Shown piece by piece: positions 19,084-27,756 of a DNA stretch of 64,000 bases. How positions within the stretch are numbered: position 1 is the first letter of the stretch; each line of letters begins with the position of its first letter. The position numbers were made by a program, and so were the translations under genes. The notes below the pieces were generated by a model, which was not told the origin of the DNA, ran no database searches, and saw only the letters and a list, made by a program, of their open reading frames with translations. The stretch comes from Rugamonas sp. (GTDB lineage: Bacteria > Pseudomonadota > Gammaproteobacteria > Burkholderiales > Burkholderiaceae_D): positions 1 to 64,000 of the forward strand of contig NZ_JANXMI010000230.1 of NCBI RefSeq assembly GCF_025354735.1. The letters run 5' to 3'.

Positions 19084-20382
19084 GTGCGCCGATATGATCT
19101 AATCAGCTGTGACGAATGTGGCCTGCTGCATCGCAGGATGCCGCTTCGTCCGCGCGAAAGAGCGCGCTGCGTGCGCTGCACGTCCATCCTCTATCGCGGC
19201 GTCGGCGCCGATCTCAATCGCATGGCCGCCATCATCATGGCCACCTTGCTGACCTTCCTCATCGCGCAGCTCTGTCCCATCGTCGGCGTCGACTTCAACG
19301 GCCAGCACACCAGCTCCACTTTGTTCGGCGCCATCGGGGTGCTGTGGTCGGAGCAGATGGAGGCGGTGGCCGCCGTCGTCTTCCTGTTCACCATCGTCTA
19401 TCCGGCGCTGGAGCTGACCGCGCTTTTATATGTGACGCTGGCGCTGCGCGGCGGCTGGCGTCCGCCCGGCCTGAACACGCTGCTGCGCATGGTGGCGGCG
19501 GCGCGGCGCTGGAGCATGACCGAGGTGCTGATGCTCGGCATCCTCGTCACGCTGATTAAACTGCACGGCCAGGCCAAGATCACGCCGCAACCGGGCCTGT
19601 TCGCGTTCGCCGCGCTGACGGTGATGCTGGCCGTGGTGGTGGCCTATGATCCGCGCCGGCTGTGGAACGCCGGCGACGACGTCGCCGTGCCGCCGCCGCC
19701 GCCGCTGCACTACCGGCCGGTGGCCGGCGGCCCGGCGCCGCTGGTGTGCCACGCCTGCGGCATCGTCGCGGCGGACGCCGGCATCCGCCGCCAGAGCTGC
19801 CGCCGCTGCGGCAAGGCGCTGCACCGGCGCCGTCCCGACAGCATCGGCCGCACCTGGGCCCTGTTGCTGGCGGCGGCCATCCTGTATATTCCGGCCAACC
19901 TGATGCCGGTGCTGTACACGCACGCGCTGCTGGGCGGCCAGGTCGACACCATCATCAGCGGCGTGGTCTACTTCTGGCGCACCGGCGCGGTGGCGCTGGC
20001 GGTCATCATCTTCACGGCCAGCATCCTGGTGCCCCTGTTGAAGCTCGCCGTGCTGTCGCTGCTGGCCTGGACTTCGCAGCGCCGCTCGTCATGGCAGCCG
20101 CACCAGCGCACGATGTTGTACCGGATCGTCGAATTCGTCGGCCGCTGGTCGATGCTCGACATCTTCGTCATCACGCTGACGGTGGCGCTGGTGCGCTTCA
20201 AATCGCTGGCGACGATCACGCCCGGACCCGGCGCGATGGCGTTTTGCGCGGTCGTGGTGCTGACCATGCTGGCCTCGCGCGCCTTCGACCCGCGCCTGAT
20301 CTGGGACCACGCCGAACCGGCCCCGCCGCATCCACCGCATCCTTCGAATCAACCGCAACAATCTGGAGAACCACATGTCTGA
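19084..20382 (+). CDS. pqiA: paraquat-inducible protein A (PqiA)
   Basis: A 432-residue inner-membrane protein made of two similar halves, each starting with a zinc-ribbon-like pair of CxxC motifs (C9, C12, C29, C32; then C222, C225, C239, C242) followed by about four transmembrane segments. This is the standard PqiA layout. PqiA anchors the PqiABC system, which spans the envelope and is linked to lipid transport and membrane integrity. The start is the GTG at 19084; the next in-frame residues (C9, C12) rule out a much later start. The end overlaps pqiB by 8 bp, showing tight coupling. Confidence 0.93.
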   Translation: MRRYDLISCDECGLLHRRMPLRPRERARCVRCTSILYRGVGADLNRMAAIIMATLLTFLIAQLCPIVGVDFNGQHTSSTLFGAIGVLWSEQMEAVAAVVFLFTIVYPALELTALLYVTLALRGGWRPPGLNTLLRMVAAARRWSMTEVLMLGILVTLIKLHGQAKITPQPGLFAFAALTVMLAVVVAYDPRRLWNAGDDVAVPPPPPLHYRPVAGGPAPLVCHACGIVAADAGIRRQSCRRCGKALHRRRPDSIGRTWALLLAAAILYIPANLMPVLYTHALLGGQVDTIISGVVYFWRTGAVALAVIIFTASILVPLLKLAVLSLLAWTSQRRSSWQPHQRTMLYRIVEFVGRWSMLDIFVITLTVALVRFKSLATITPGPGAMAFCAVVVLTMLASRAFDPRLIWDHAEPAPPHPPHPSNQPQQSGEPHV

Positions 20383-22015
20383 ACAAGAAGGCGAACAGCC
20401 CGCGCTGATGCTGCCCACGCCGGCCGTCGACCGGGGCAGCCGCTGGCTGCCGTCGCTGGTCTGGCTGATCCCGCTGCTGGCGGCGCTGATCGGCATCGGC
20501 CTGGTGGCGCGCTCGGTGCTCGACAAGGGGCCGACGGTGACGGTCAGCTTCCGCACCGGCGACGGCCTGGAGCCGGGCAAGACCAAGGTCAAATTCAAGG
20601 ACGTCGACATCGGCCTGGTGCGTTCGGTGAAGATCGATCCCGACCTGTCGAAGGTGATCGTGACGATCGACATGACCAAGGAGGCGCGCCGCTTCACCAC
20701 CGCCGACACGCGCTTCTGGGTGGTGCGCCCGCGCGTCGGCGCGTCCGGCGTGTCGGGCCTGGGCACGCTGCTGTCGGGCGCCTACATCGGCGTCGACGCC
20801 GGCAAGTCCGGCGACGAGGCCAGCGAATTCGTCGGCCTGGAACAGGTGCCGCAGATTATCGGCGACCAGAAGGGCACGCAGTACACGCTGCACGGCCAGA
20901 GCCTGGGCTCCATCGACACCGGCACGCCGCTGTTCTACCGCCGCATTCCGGTCGGCCAGGTGGTCAACTACGCGCTCGACCCGTCCGGCGCCGGCGTGAC
21001 GATGACGGTGTTCGTCAACGCGCCCTACGACCAGTACGTCGGCAAGGACACGCGCTGGTGGCACGCCAGCGGCGTCGACGTGCGGCTCGATTCGAGCGGC
21101 TTCAAACTCAATACGCAATCGCTGGCCGCGCTGCTGGTGGGCGGCGTCGCCTTCGAGTCCATCGACGGCCAGCGCCCGCCGGCGATGGCGCCGCAGGGCA
21201 CCAACTTCGTGCTGGCGGCCGACCAGGCCAGCGCGCTGCGCGAACCGGACGGCCGGCCCATCACCACCGTGTTCTATTTCGACCAGTCGCTGCGCGGCCT
21301 GTCGCCGGGCGCGCCGGTCGACTTCCGCGGCATCGTGCTCGGCGAGGTGCGCTCGGTCGGCGTCGAATTCGATCCGGTCAAGAAAAGCTTCCGCATGCCG
21401 GTCACGGTGGACCTTTATCCGCGCCGCCTGGGCAAGAGCTTCGAGCAGACGCTGATCGACGAGAACGACCGCCACGCCGGCTCGATGGTCTTGCAGCGCA
21501 TGGTCGGCCAGGGCCTGCGCGCGCAGCTGCGCACCGGTAATCTGCTGACCAGCCAGTTGTACATCGCGCTCGACTTCTTCCCGAAAGCGCCGCCGGTCAC
21601 GGTCGACGTGAACCAGATGCCGGTCCAGGTGCCGACGGTGCCGAACACGCTCGACGAATTGCAGACGCAGGTCGCCAGCATCGCCCGCAAGCTCGATCAG
21701 ATTCCGTTCGGCGACATCGGCAACAACCTCAATGTGTCGCTGAAAAGCCTGGACGCGACGCTCAAGAGCGCCAACGCCCTGTTCAAGCAGATCGACGGCC
21801 AGGTGGTGCCGGAAATGAAGGACACGCTGCACGCGGCCCAGCACACCTTCGGCGCGGCCGAGCAGGTGCTGCAAAAGGATTCGCCGGTGCAGTCCGACCT
21901 GCGCGAAGCCTTGCAGCAGCTGACGCAAACGCTGCAATCGCTGAACACCTTGTCCGATTATCTGGAGCGTCATCCGGAGTCGCTGATACGCGGTAAAAAG
22001 GGAGATCAAAAATGA
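20375..22015 (+). CDS. pqiB: intermembrane transport protein PqiB (MCE/MlaD repeats)
   Basis: A 546-residue protein with one N-terminal transmembrane helix (about residues 25-45) and three MCE/MlaD domains, each recognisable by a G-L-x-x-G-x-x-V block (for example GDGLEPGKTKVKFKDVDIG and RGLSPGAPVDFRGIVLGEV). A C-terminal helical segment follows, as in E. coli PqiB, where stacked MCE rings and a helical needle form a channel across the periplasm. Start ATG 20375 has CTGGAG upstream and lies inside the end of pqiA; the stop overlaps pqiC by 4 bp. Confidence 0.94.
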   Translation: MSEQEGEQPALMLPTPAVDRGSRWLPSLVWLIPLLAALIGIGLVARSVLDKGPTVTVSFRTGDGLEPGKTKVKFKDVDIGLVRSVKIDPDLSKVIVTIDMTKEARRFTTADTRFWVVRPRVGASGVSGLGTLLSGAYIGVDAGKSGDEASEFVGLEQVPQIIGDQKGTQYTLHGQSLGSIDTGTPLFYRRIPVGQVVNYALDPSGAGVTMTVFVNAPYDQYVGKDTRWWHASGVDVRLDSSGFKLNTQSLAALLVGGVAFESIDGQRPPAMAPQGTNFVLAADQASALREPDGRPITTVFYFDQSLRGLSPGAPVDFRGIVLGEVRSVGVEFDPVKKSFRMPVTVDLYPRRLGKSFEQTLIDENDRHAGSMVLQRMVGQGLRAQLRTGNLLTSQLYIALDFFPKAPPVTVDVNQMPVQVPTVPNTLDELQTQVASIARKLDQIPFGDIGNNLNVSLKSLDATLKSANALFKQIDGQVVPEMKDTLHAAQHTFGAAEQVLQKDSPVQSDLREALQQLTQTLQSLNTLSDYLERHPESLIRGKKGDQK

Positions 22016-22752
22016 CCATGCTGCGCCCAACTTCGCGCGTATCTTCGAAATCGCAATCGCAATCGCAATCGCGTTCGCATTCGTGCGCGCCATCGGACGC
22101 TCCGATGTTGAATGCGCGTCCGTATTGCGCGGGGCGTCCGTCGTCGGCGGCACGTGGTGTGCTGGCGGTCGCGGCGGCCGTGCTGGCGCTGGCCGGTTGC
22201 GCCAGCGCGCCGACCGACCACTTCTACAGCCTCAGTAATGGTATCGGCGGCGGCGCCGGCGCCGCGCCGGCGCAGGTCGATCCCGGCTACTACATCGAAC
22301 TGCCCGCGGTGACGGCGCCGCAGCAGCTGGCCCGCGTGCAGATGCTGGTCAGCTCCGGCGCCGGCCAGGTCGACGTCAAGGAACAGGAGCGCTGGTCGGC
22401 GCCGCCGGCCGCCGAAATCGGCCAGGCCCTGTCGCTGGCGATCACCGGCGAGCTGGGAACGATAGACGTGTTCCGCACGCCGACGCCGAAGGACGCGCCG
22501 GTCTACCGCATCAGCACCAGCGTGCAGCGCTTCGAATCGGCGCCGGGCCAGTACGCGCTGATCGACGCCGTGTGGAGCGTGCACAAAGTCGGCACCGAGC
22601 AGGTGCTGACCTGCCGCAGTGTGGCCGAGGAAAAAGTCGGCGCCGGCTACGACGCGCTGGTGGCCGGCCACCGCCGCGCCGTCAACCGCGTCGGCGCCGC
22701 GATCTCGAAAGCCGTGCGGCAGATGGCGGGCGGCGGCAAGGGCGGTTGCTGA
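22012..22752 (+). CDS. pqiC: PqiC-type outer-membrane lipoprotein (ABC-type transport auxiliary)
   Basis: A lipoprotein of the PqiC/YmbA family that would anchor the PqiB needle in the outer membrane. From the ATG at 22012 (ATGA overlap with pqiB, GGAG upstream) it has 246 residues and the lipobox LAGC with cysteine 63, an unusually late position. The extra N-terminus is Ser/Gln-rich and is encoded by a hexanucleotide repeat near 22048-22080. An internal ATG at 22105 would give a normal 31-residue lipoprotein signal with cysteine 32. The 3' end (22691-22752) recurs in degraded form at 23579-23639. Confidence 0.88.
   Translation: MTMLRPTSRVSSKSQSQSQSRSHSCAPSDAPMLNARPYCAGRPSSAARGVLAVAAAVLALAGCASAPTDHFYSLSNGIGGGAGAAPAQVDPGYYIELPAVTAPQQLARVQMLVSSGAGQVDVKEQERWSAPPAAEIGQALSLAITGELGTIDVFRTPTPKDAPVYRISTSVQRFESAPGQYALIDAVWSVHKVGTEQVLTCRSVAEEKVGAGYDALVAGHRRAVNRVGAAISKAVRQMAGGGKGGC
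22691..22752 (+). repeat. pqiC 3'-end repeat, copy 1 (intact)
   Basis: The last 62 bp of pqiC recur at 23579-23639 in the same orientation. The first 19 bases are identical and most of the rest matches with a few substitutions and indels (by eye about 50 or more of 62). The two copies bracket the three-ORF islet. Confidence 0.75.
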
Positions 22753-22763
22753 TCGGGCGGTGA

Positions 22764-23030
22764 GTGAAACCAAACGAGCTGTTTGACCGCAACAACTTGA
22801 CGCAGGCAGAAGAGTTGCTGATGGCGCAGGATGTCGCGCTCTCTTATTTTCAGGGCGAGCTATACGACCGCCAGGGATTACGCCTTGAGGGCATTATCAT
22901 CGACCTGCCTGGCGGCGAGACGCTAGACCTTGACAAAGCCAAGACCGGCAGGTTGTTCATGATCCCGGACGGATCATGCTCTTTGCAGCTGGAAATGGGC
23001 CGATTGATCCGGACGATCCGGATGGCTTAG
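22764..23030 (+). CDS. small hypothetical protein (islet ORF 1)
   Basis: An 88-residue acidic ORF starting with a GTG at 22764, 11 bp after pqiC, with GGGCGGTGA just before it. I do not recognise a family. Composition and codon use are less GC-biased than in pqiABC, which suggests later acquisition. It overlaps the next ORF by 55 bp in another frame, an unusually long overlap; one possibility is that ORFs 1 and 2 are halves of a gene broken by a frameshift. Small size and position in a tight three-ORF group are compatible with antitoxin or immunity roles, but nothing in the sequence shows this. Confidence 0.45.
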   Translation: MKPNELFDRNNLTQAEELLMAQDVALSYFQGELYDRQGLRLEGIIIDLPGGETLDLDKAKTGRLFMIPDGSCSLQLEMGRLIRTIRMA

Positions 23031-23281
23031 TCGGATTCACTGTCTGGCCGAAGTTCGGTTTTGATGCCACCATCAACCCTGCAGAACTCAACGCGGCGCC
23101 GTCCGATGCCTTGCGCGCGTGTGGAACAGTCCAGGAAGTGATCGCAACCGATCCGGATTGGTGGGCTGCTCATGGCCGTGGCCGGGATATGCGCTTCGAC
23201 TTGGCCGCTGCCAGCCACAGTTGGAGGATTCTGCTAAACTATTTGTACGATGTACTTCATCGGCCGGAGATCGAACCATGA
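22976..23281 (+). CDS. small hypothetical protein (islet ORF 2)
   Basis: A 101-residue ORF from an ATG at 22976, inside the end of islet ORF 1. The N-terminus is rich in D/P/G and the C-terminus is helical with a W-R-x-L-L-N-Y-L-Y pattern. No family is recognised. The stop overlaps the start of islet ORF 3 (ATGA), a sign that at least ORFs 2 and 3 are co-translated. The start is uncertain because no clear ribosome binding site precedes 22976; if the gene is the continuation of ORF 1 after a frameshift, translation would begin at 22764. Confidence 0.45.
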   Translation: MLFAAGNGPIDPDDPDGLVGFTVWPKFGFDATINPAELNAAPSDALRACGTVQEVIATDPDWWAAHGRGRDMRFDLAAASHSWRILLNYLYDVLHRPEIEP

Positions 23282-23514
23282 CAGCCCTTAAAAAGACGTC
23301 GCTCATCGACAATAACCCCTACAAGTTAGCTGCTGCGGTCCGGCGCGCCAAAATGGCCTCAATGGACACTTCAATTGCCGGTGAAGTGACGCCGTCTCAG
23401 GGGCGCATTCGCGTGACTCTCGGTGGTAAAGCTTTAGGCCGTGACCGTCAGACCGCCTTGTTCGGGCCGTCATCGATCGACATTCCCGAGTTTTCAATCG
23501 CCCGCAAGCGATAG
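23278..23514 (+). CDS. small hypothetical protein (islet ORF 3)
   Basis: A 78-residue basic ORF whose ATG overlaps the stop of islet ORF 2 by 4 bp. It begins with a short helical, lysine/arginine-rich part (residues about 14-27) and ends with FSIARKR. CCGGAGA at about 23263-23270 could serve as its ribosome binding site. No family is recognised. Its base composition resembles ORFs 1 and 2 rather than the surrounding core genes. Confidence 0.45.
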   Translation: MTALKKTSLIDNNPYKLAAAVRRAKMASMDTSIAGEVTPSQGRIRVTLGGKALGRDRQTALFGPSSIDIPEFSIARKR

Positions 23515-23527
23515 CCAGCCGGCAGAC

Positions 23528-23578
23528 GTAGACGCGACCACATGCATCACCTGCTCGCGCAGCCAGCGGTCGGCGGCA
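23528..23578 (-). pseudogene. remnant of a LysR gene 3' end
   Basis: Read on the minus strand this segment encodes a LysR C-terminal tail (RWLREQVMHVVAST), close to the tail of the intact LysR at 24683-25594 (RWLREQVMQVVASTP). A 28-base run at 23543-23570 is identical to 24708-24735. No promoter, start or helix-turn-helix coding part is present, so it is a fragment. It abuts the second copy of the pqiC 3' end, so two gene ends that were not obviously adjacent are joined here. Confidence 0.65.
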
Positions 23579-23639
23579 TCGGCGCCGCGATCTCGAACGC
23601 CGGCGGCAGATGGCGGCGGGCGGGCAGGGCGGCTGCTGA
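23579..23639 (+). repeat. pqiC 3'-end repeat, copy 2 (degenerate)
   Basis: A partial, slightly mutated copy of 22691-22752. Indels destroy the reading frame of pqiC here. It lies directly before a strong hairpin that may originally have been the pqiC terminator. Confidence 0.7.
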
Positions 23640-23671
23640 AAGCAAAACCGCCGATCTTTTCAGATCGGCGG
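23638..23671 (-). terminator. Rho-independent terminator with GAAA tetraloop
   Basis: On the minus strand CCGCCGATCT, GAAA and AGATCGGCGG form a perfect 10-bp stem closed by a GAAA loop (23648-23671), followed by TTTTGCTTT. It is placed 74 bp after the stop of the minus-strand PEP-CTERM gene and should terminate it. On the plus strand the stem has no T-tract. Confidence 0.75.
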
Positions 23672-23744
23672 CGTCGGGCAAATGCGCTTGACAGCGGATG
23701 TCGGCTTGCGGTGACCCGGCATCGCCCTGCGGATTCAGCTTGGC

Positions 23745-24500
23745 TTAAACACGTCGACGACGCGCTGCGACGCCGATCAGACCCAGGCCGGCCATCAGCA
23801 TGGCGTAGGTTTCAGGCTCCGGTACCGCCGTCGCGGTAAATGAATAACTGGCCGCAGTCAGCGCGGCTGTAGACGTGCCTGTATTGATGCCGGACTGAGT
23901 GACATAAACCGACAGAAGGCTGTCGATTCCAAGTATGGAATATCCGCCGGATGGCCCCGGGAAATTTTCCTCTGATGTCGCCTTGCCATCGTTAAGATGG
24001 ACATTGACTGTCTGCGCCGCACCATTGGAGTAGGAGTAAGCGTAGGAGCCAACATATCCTATTTGAGGACCGCTGTTGTATGAGCCGCCTGTGAAACTGC
24101 CTTGGGAAATATAACTATCACTTGCAATTTCGGCACGTCCGCCCACTGCGGGGGTGCTGTAAGTGCCCGCCAAGCTCGTATGAATCTTGGCGTCCAGTGT
24201 AAAATTCGCGTGGGCTATCGCAACTACTCCAGCAAATCCAGCGGGAGCATCGTAAAAGCCGGCGTCAGCTGTTCCACTTCCACGTGTGGGCGCGTTGACC
24301 GACGCGCTGAAGTCAGGAATGCCATTAAATGCGATGCTGTCGCCAGTCACTGATACCGTAGTTCCTGCCCAGAAGTCAGTATCGTAAAAGAAATCTTCAT
24401 GAGCTCCATGGATTTCGGTGAAACTCGTGGCTTGGGCGGAGGAGATGGTGCAGATGGCGAACGCGGCCAACAATATGGTTACGATTGATTTGGTTTTCAC
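23745..24500 (-). CDS. PEP-CTERM sorted exported protein
   Basis: A 251-residue secreted protein. From a GTG start at 24500 (GGGGA upstream) it has a signal peptide ending near ISSAQA, a Gly/Ser/Thr/Asn-rich beta-type body, and a C-terminal VPEPETYAMLMAGLGLIGVAARRRR tail: the PEP motif, a hydrophobic helix and a basic end that define PEP-CTERM proteins processed by exosortase. The body matches no family I know. Such proteins are usually surface or biofilm-associated. GC content is clearly lower than in core genes. An ATG at 24593 extends the frame but would bury the signal peptide. Confidence 0.85.
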   Translation of the reverse strand: MKTKSIVTILLAAFAICTISSAQATSFTEIHGAHEDFFYDTDFWAGTTVSVTGDSIAFNGIPDFSASVNAPTRGSGTADAGFYDAPAGFAGVVAIAHANFTLDAKIHTSLAGTYSTPAVGGRAEIASDSYISQGSFTGGSYNSGPQIGYVGSYAYSYSNGAAQTVNVHLNDGKATSEENFPGPSGGYSILGIDSLLSVYVTQSGINTGTSTAALTAASYSFTATAVPEPETYAMLMAGLGLIGVAARRRRV

Positions 24501-24682
24501 TATTCTTTTCCCCGAGTTTTTTGCTCGCACCGATATGGCGAAAGCGCAGAATTTATAGCGGATCGCTGGTGAATCGTTCATTTCTACAAACAACTTCCAT
24601 CAATTGTTTGTTCATAATATCGTATTTGCAACTAAATACAAATATACCAATAAATTCAGTTGATGTGGTCAGACCAAGCGCA

Positions 24683-25594
24683 TTAAACAGGCGTGGATGC
24701 AACAACCTGCATCACCTGCTCGCGCAGCCAGCGGTTGGCGGGGTCGGTGTCGACGTTGGCGTGCCAGTACAGGTGGATGTCGAGGGCCGGCATCGGCAGG
24801 GGGAAGGGCAGCATCTGGTTGCCGAACCGTTCGTTGACCACGCGCGCCAGGCGCTCGGGCATCGTCAGCGCGAGGTCGGTCTGGCTGACGACGCGGCTGG
24901 CGGCGTAGTAGTGCTGGCAGCGCAGCCGGATGCGGCGCTGCAGTCCCAGCCGGCTCAATTCGAAATCCTCCAGCCCCGGCCCGCGCCGGCGCGAACTGGC
25001 CAGCACGTGTTCCTGTTGCAGATACAGCGCCAGGTCGAGCGCGCCCTGTATCTGCGGGTGGTCCTTGCGCACCAGGACCACGGTGTTGTCGCTGATGAGG
25101 CGCGTGTGCAGGATCTGTTCCGACAGCGGCAGCAGCACGTCGATGGCCGCGTCCAGCGTGCCGGCGGCCAGTTCGCTTTCCAGTTCGCGCCGTTCGACCT
25201 GCGGCGCGTTCAGACCGACGCCCGGCGCCGACAGCGCCACGCTGGCCATCAGCGGCGGCAGCACGGTCGCCTCGAGCACGTCGCGCAGGGCCAGCGTGAA
25301 GGTGCGGTCGCTGCTGGGCGGGTCGAAGCGCTCGGCGCCGTTCAGCGTCAGCTCGAAGCCGCGCAGCGCCTGCCGCACCGGCTCGATGATGGAACGCGCC
25401 ATCGGCGTCGGCACCATCACGTGGCCCTGGCGCTCGAACAGCGGATCGCCGAACAGCTGGCGCAGGCGGTTCAGCGCATGGCTGACGGCCGGCTGCGTCA
25501 AGCTCATTTTCAGGCTGGCGCGCGTGATGCTGCCTTCCGTGTAGATCGCTTCAAAGACGATGAACAGATTCAGGTCGACGCGCGATATATGCAT
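24683..25594 (-). CDS. LysR-family transcriptional regulator
   Basis: A 303-residue LysR regulator of the NodD/NahR-like group (DLNLFIVFEAIYTEGSITRAS at the N-terminus, then LTQPAVSHALNRLRQLFGDPLF as helix-turn-helix, then an effector domain). The start is the ATG at 25594. It is divergent from a histidine phosphatase and an acyl-CoA dehydrogenase, with a short 91-bp gap that holds an inverted repeat, so it probably controls those genes as well as itself. Its last 45-50 bp resemble the fragment at 23528-23578. Confidence 0.88.
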   Translation of the reverse strand: MHISRVDLNLFIVFEAIYTEGSITRASLKMSLTQPAVSHALNRLRQLFGDPLFERQGHVMVPTPMARSIIEPVRQALRGFELTLNGAERFDPPSSDRTFTLALRDVLEATVLPPLMASVALSAPGVGLNAPQVERRELESELAAGTLDAAIDVLLPLSEQILHTRLISDNTVVLVRKDHPQIQGALDLALYLQQEHVLASSRRRGPGLEDFELSRLGLQRRIRLRCQHYYAASRVVSQTDLALTMPERLARVVNERFGNQMLPFPLPMPALDIHLYWHANVDTDPANRWLREQVMQVVASTPV

Positions 25595-25620
25595 GAAATT
25601 TATACAGTCTCATTAAAAGT

Positions 25621-25635
25621 ATTCATTTGATGAAT
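25621..25635. promoter_or_regulatory. inverted repeat in the lysR-histidine phosphatase divergent gap
   Basis: ATTCAT-TTG-ATGAAT is a perfect 6-bp inverted repeat in an AT-rich stretch 27 bp upstream of the LysR start and 50 bp upstream of the divergent gene. It is a good candidate LysR operator. Confidence 0.5.
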
Positions 25636-25685
25636 TATAGGCCGGCGGTTAAGCTGCTGCTTATTCTTCTCTCGTCGGCGGGCAC

Positions 25686-26387
25686 ATGGCTCATATATAT
25701 CTGGTGCGGCATGGGCAGGCGTCGTTCGGCAGCGCCAATTACGATCAGCTGTCGGCGCTCGGTTTCGAGCAGGCGCGCCTGCTGGGACAGTGGTTCGCCA
25801 CCTGCCGCCAGGATTTTCAGCGCGTGCTCACCGGCGGCATGCAGCGCCACCGCCAGAGCGCCGACACCTGCCTCGGCCAGCTGCCGCCGGCGCTGCTGCT
25901 CGATGCCGACTTCCACACCGACGCCGACTTCGCCGAATTCGATCACCACCAGGTGCTGTTGCGCCACTGTCCGGAGTTCGGCGACGCCGCCGCCTTCGGG
26001 CGCTTGACCGCGCGCCACCAACAGCCGCAGCGCGCCTTCGAGCAGATTTTCGCCGGCGCCATGACGCGCTGGATGGACGGCGCGCACGACGCCGATTACA
26101 GCGAGCCGTGGCCGGCCTTCCGCGCGCGCTGCGTCGCCGCGCTCGAACGCGCCAGCGCCGCCGATGCGGCATCGACCATCGTCTTCACGTCCGGCGGCGT
26201 GATTGCGGCGCTGGTGCAGCACGTGCTCGGCCTGCAAGACCGCCAGGTGATGGAGATGAGCTGGACCCTGGCCAACTGCTCGGTGACGAAGCTGGTGCGG
26301 CGCTCCGGGCGCCTCGGCCTCGGCTATTTGAACAACTACGCGCACCTGGAGTGGCTGGGTGGGGCCGACGCCATCACGTATAAATAA
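25686..26387 (+). CDS. histidine phosphatase family protein
   Basis: A 233-residue protein with the phosphoglycerate-mutase-like signature LVRHGQASFG at residues 6-15, containing the phospho-accepting histidine, and a second conserved region TSGGVIAALVQHVLG near the C-terminus. Family members remove phosphate from small molecules or proteins; the substrate cannot be told. It precedes the acyl-CoA dehydrogenase gene by 24 bp. This pairing (phosphatase plus acyl-CoA dehydrogenase) suggests a role in carboxylic-acid or aminoglycoside-phosphotransferase-linked acyl metabolism, but that link is only contextual. Confidence 0.85.
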   Translation: MAHIYLVRHGQASFGSANYDQLSALGFEQARLLGQWFATCRQDFQRVLTGGMQRHRQSADTCLGQLPPALLLDADFHTDADFAEFDHHQVLLRHCPEFGDAAAFGRLTARHQQPQRAFEQIFAGAMTRWMDGAHDADYSEPWPAFRARCVAALERASAADAASTIVFTSGGVIAALVQHVLGLQDRQVMEMSWTLANCSVTKLVRRSGRLGLGYLNNYAHLEWLGGADAITYK

Positions 26388-26411
26388 AACAGATAAGGAC
26401 AGGAGACCGAC

Positions 26412-27638
<1,227 letters not shown>

Positions 27639-27665
27639 ACGGACGGCGTCGCGGCGCCGCTTAGG

Positions 27666-27704
27666 ATATGATCCCGCTGTAAAGTAGTTTGGTACAAATC
27701 ATAT
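27666..27704. promoter_or_regulatory. promoter region of the MarR gene with inverted half-sites
   Basis: ATATGAT (27666-27672) is an exact inverted match to ATCATAT (27698-27704) across 25 bp, in the only AT-rich stretch between the acyl-CoA dehydrogenase and the MarR gene. It may hold the promoter and an autoregulatory site. The wide spacing makes the operator call weak. Confidence 0.3.
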
Positions 27705-27756
27705 TGCGGCAAATGTAATGCGCCGCAAAGTATCTTTGCAGGCAGTGGGGTTATTC

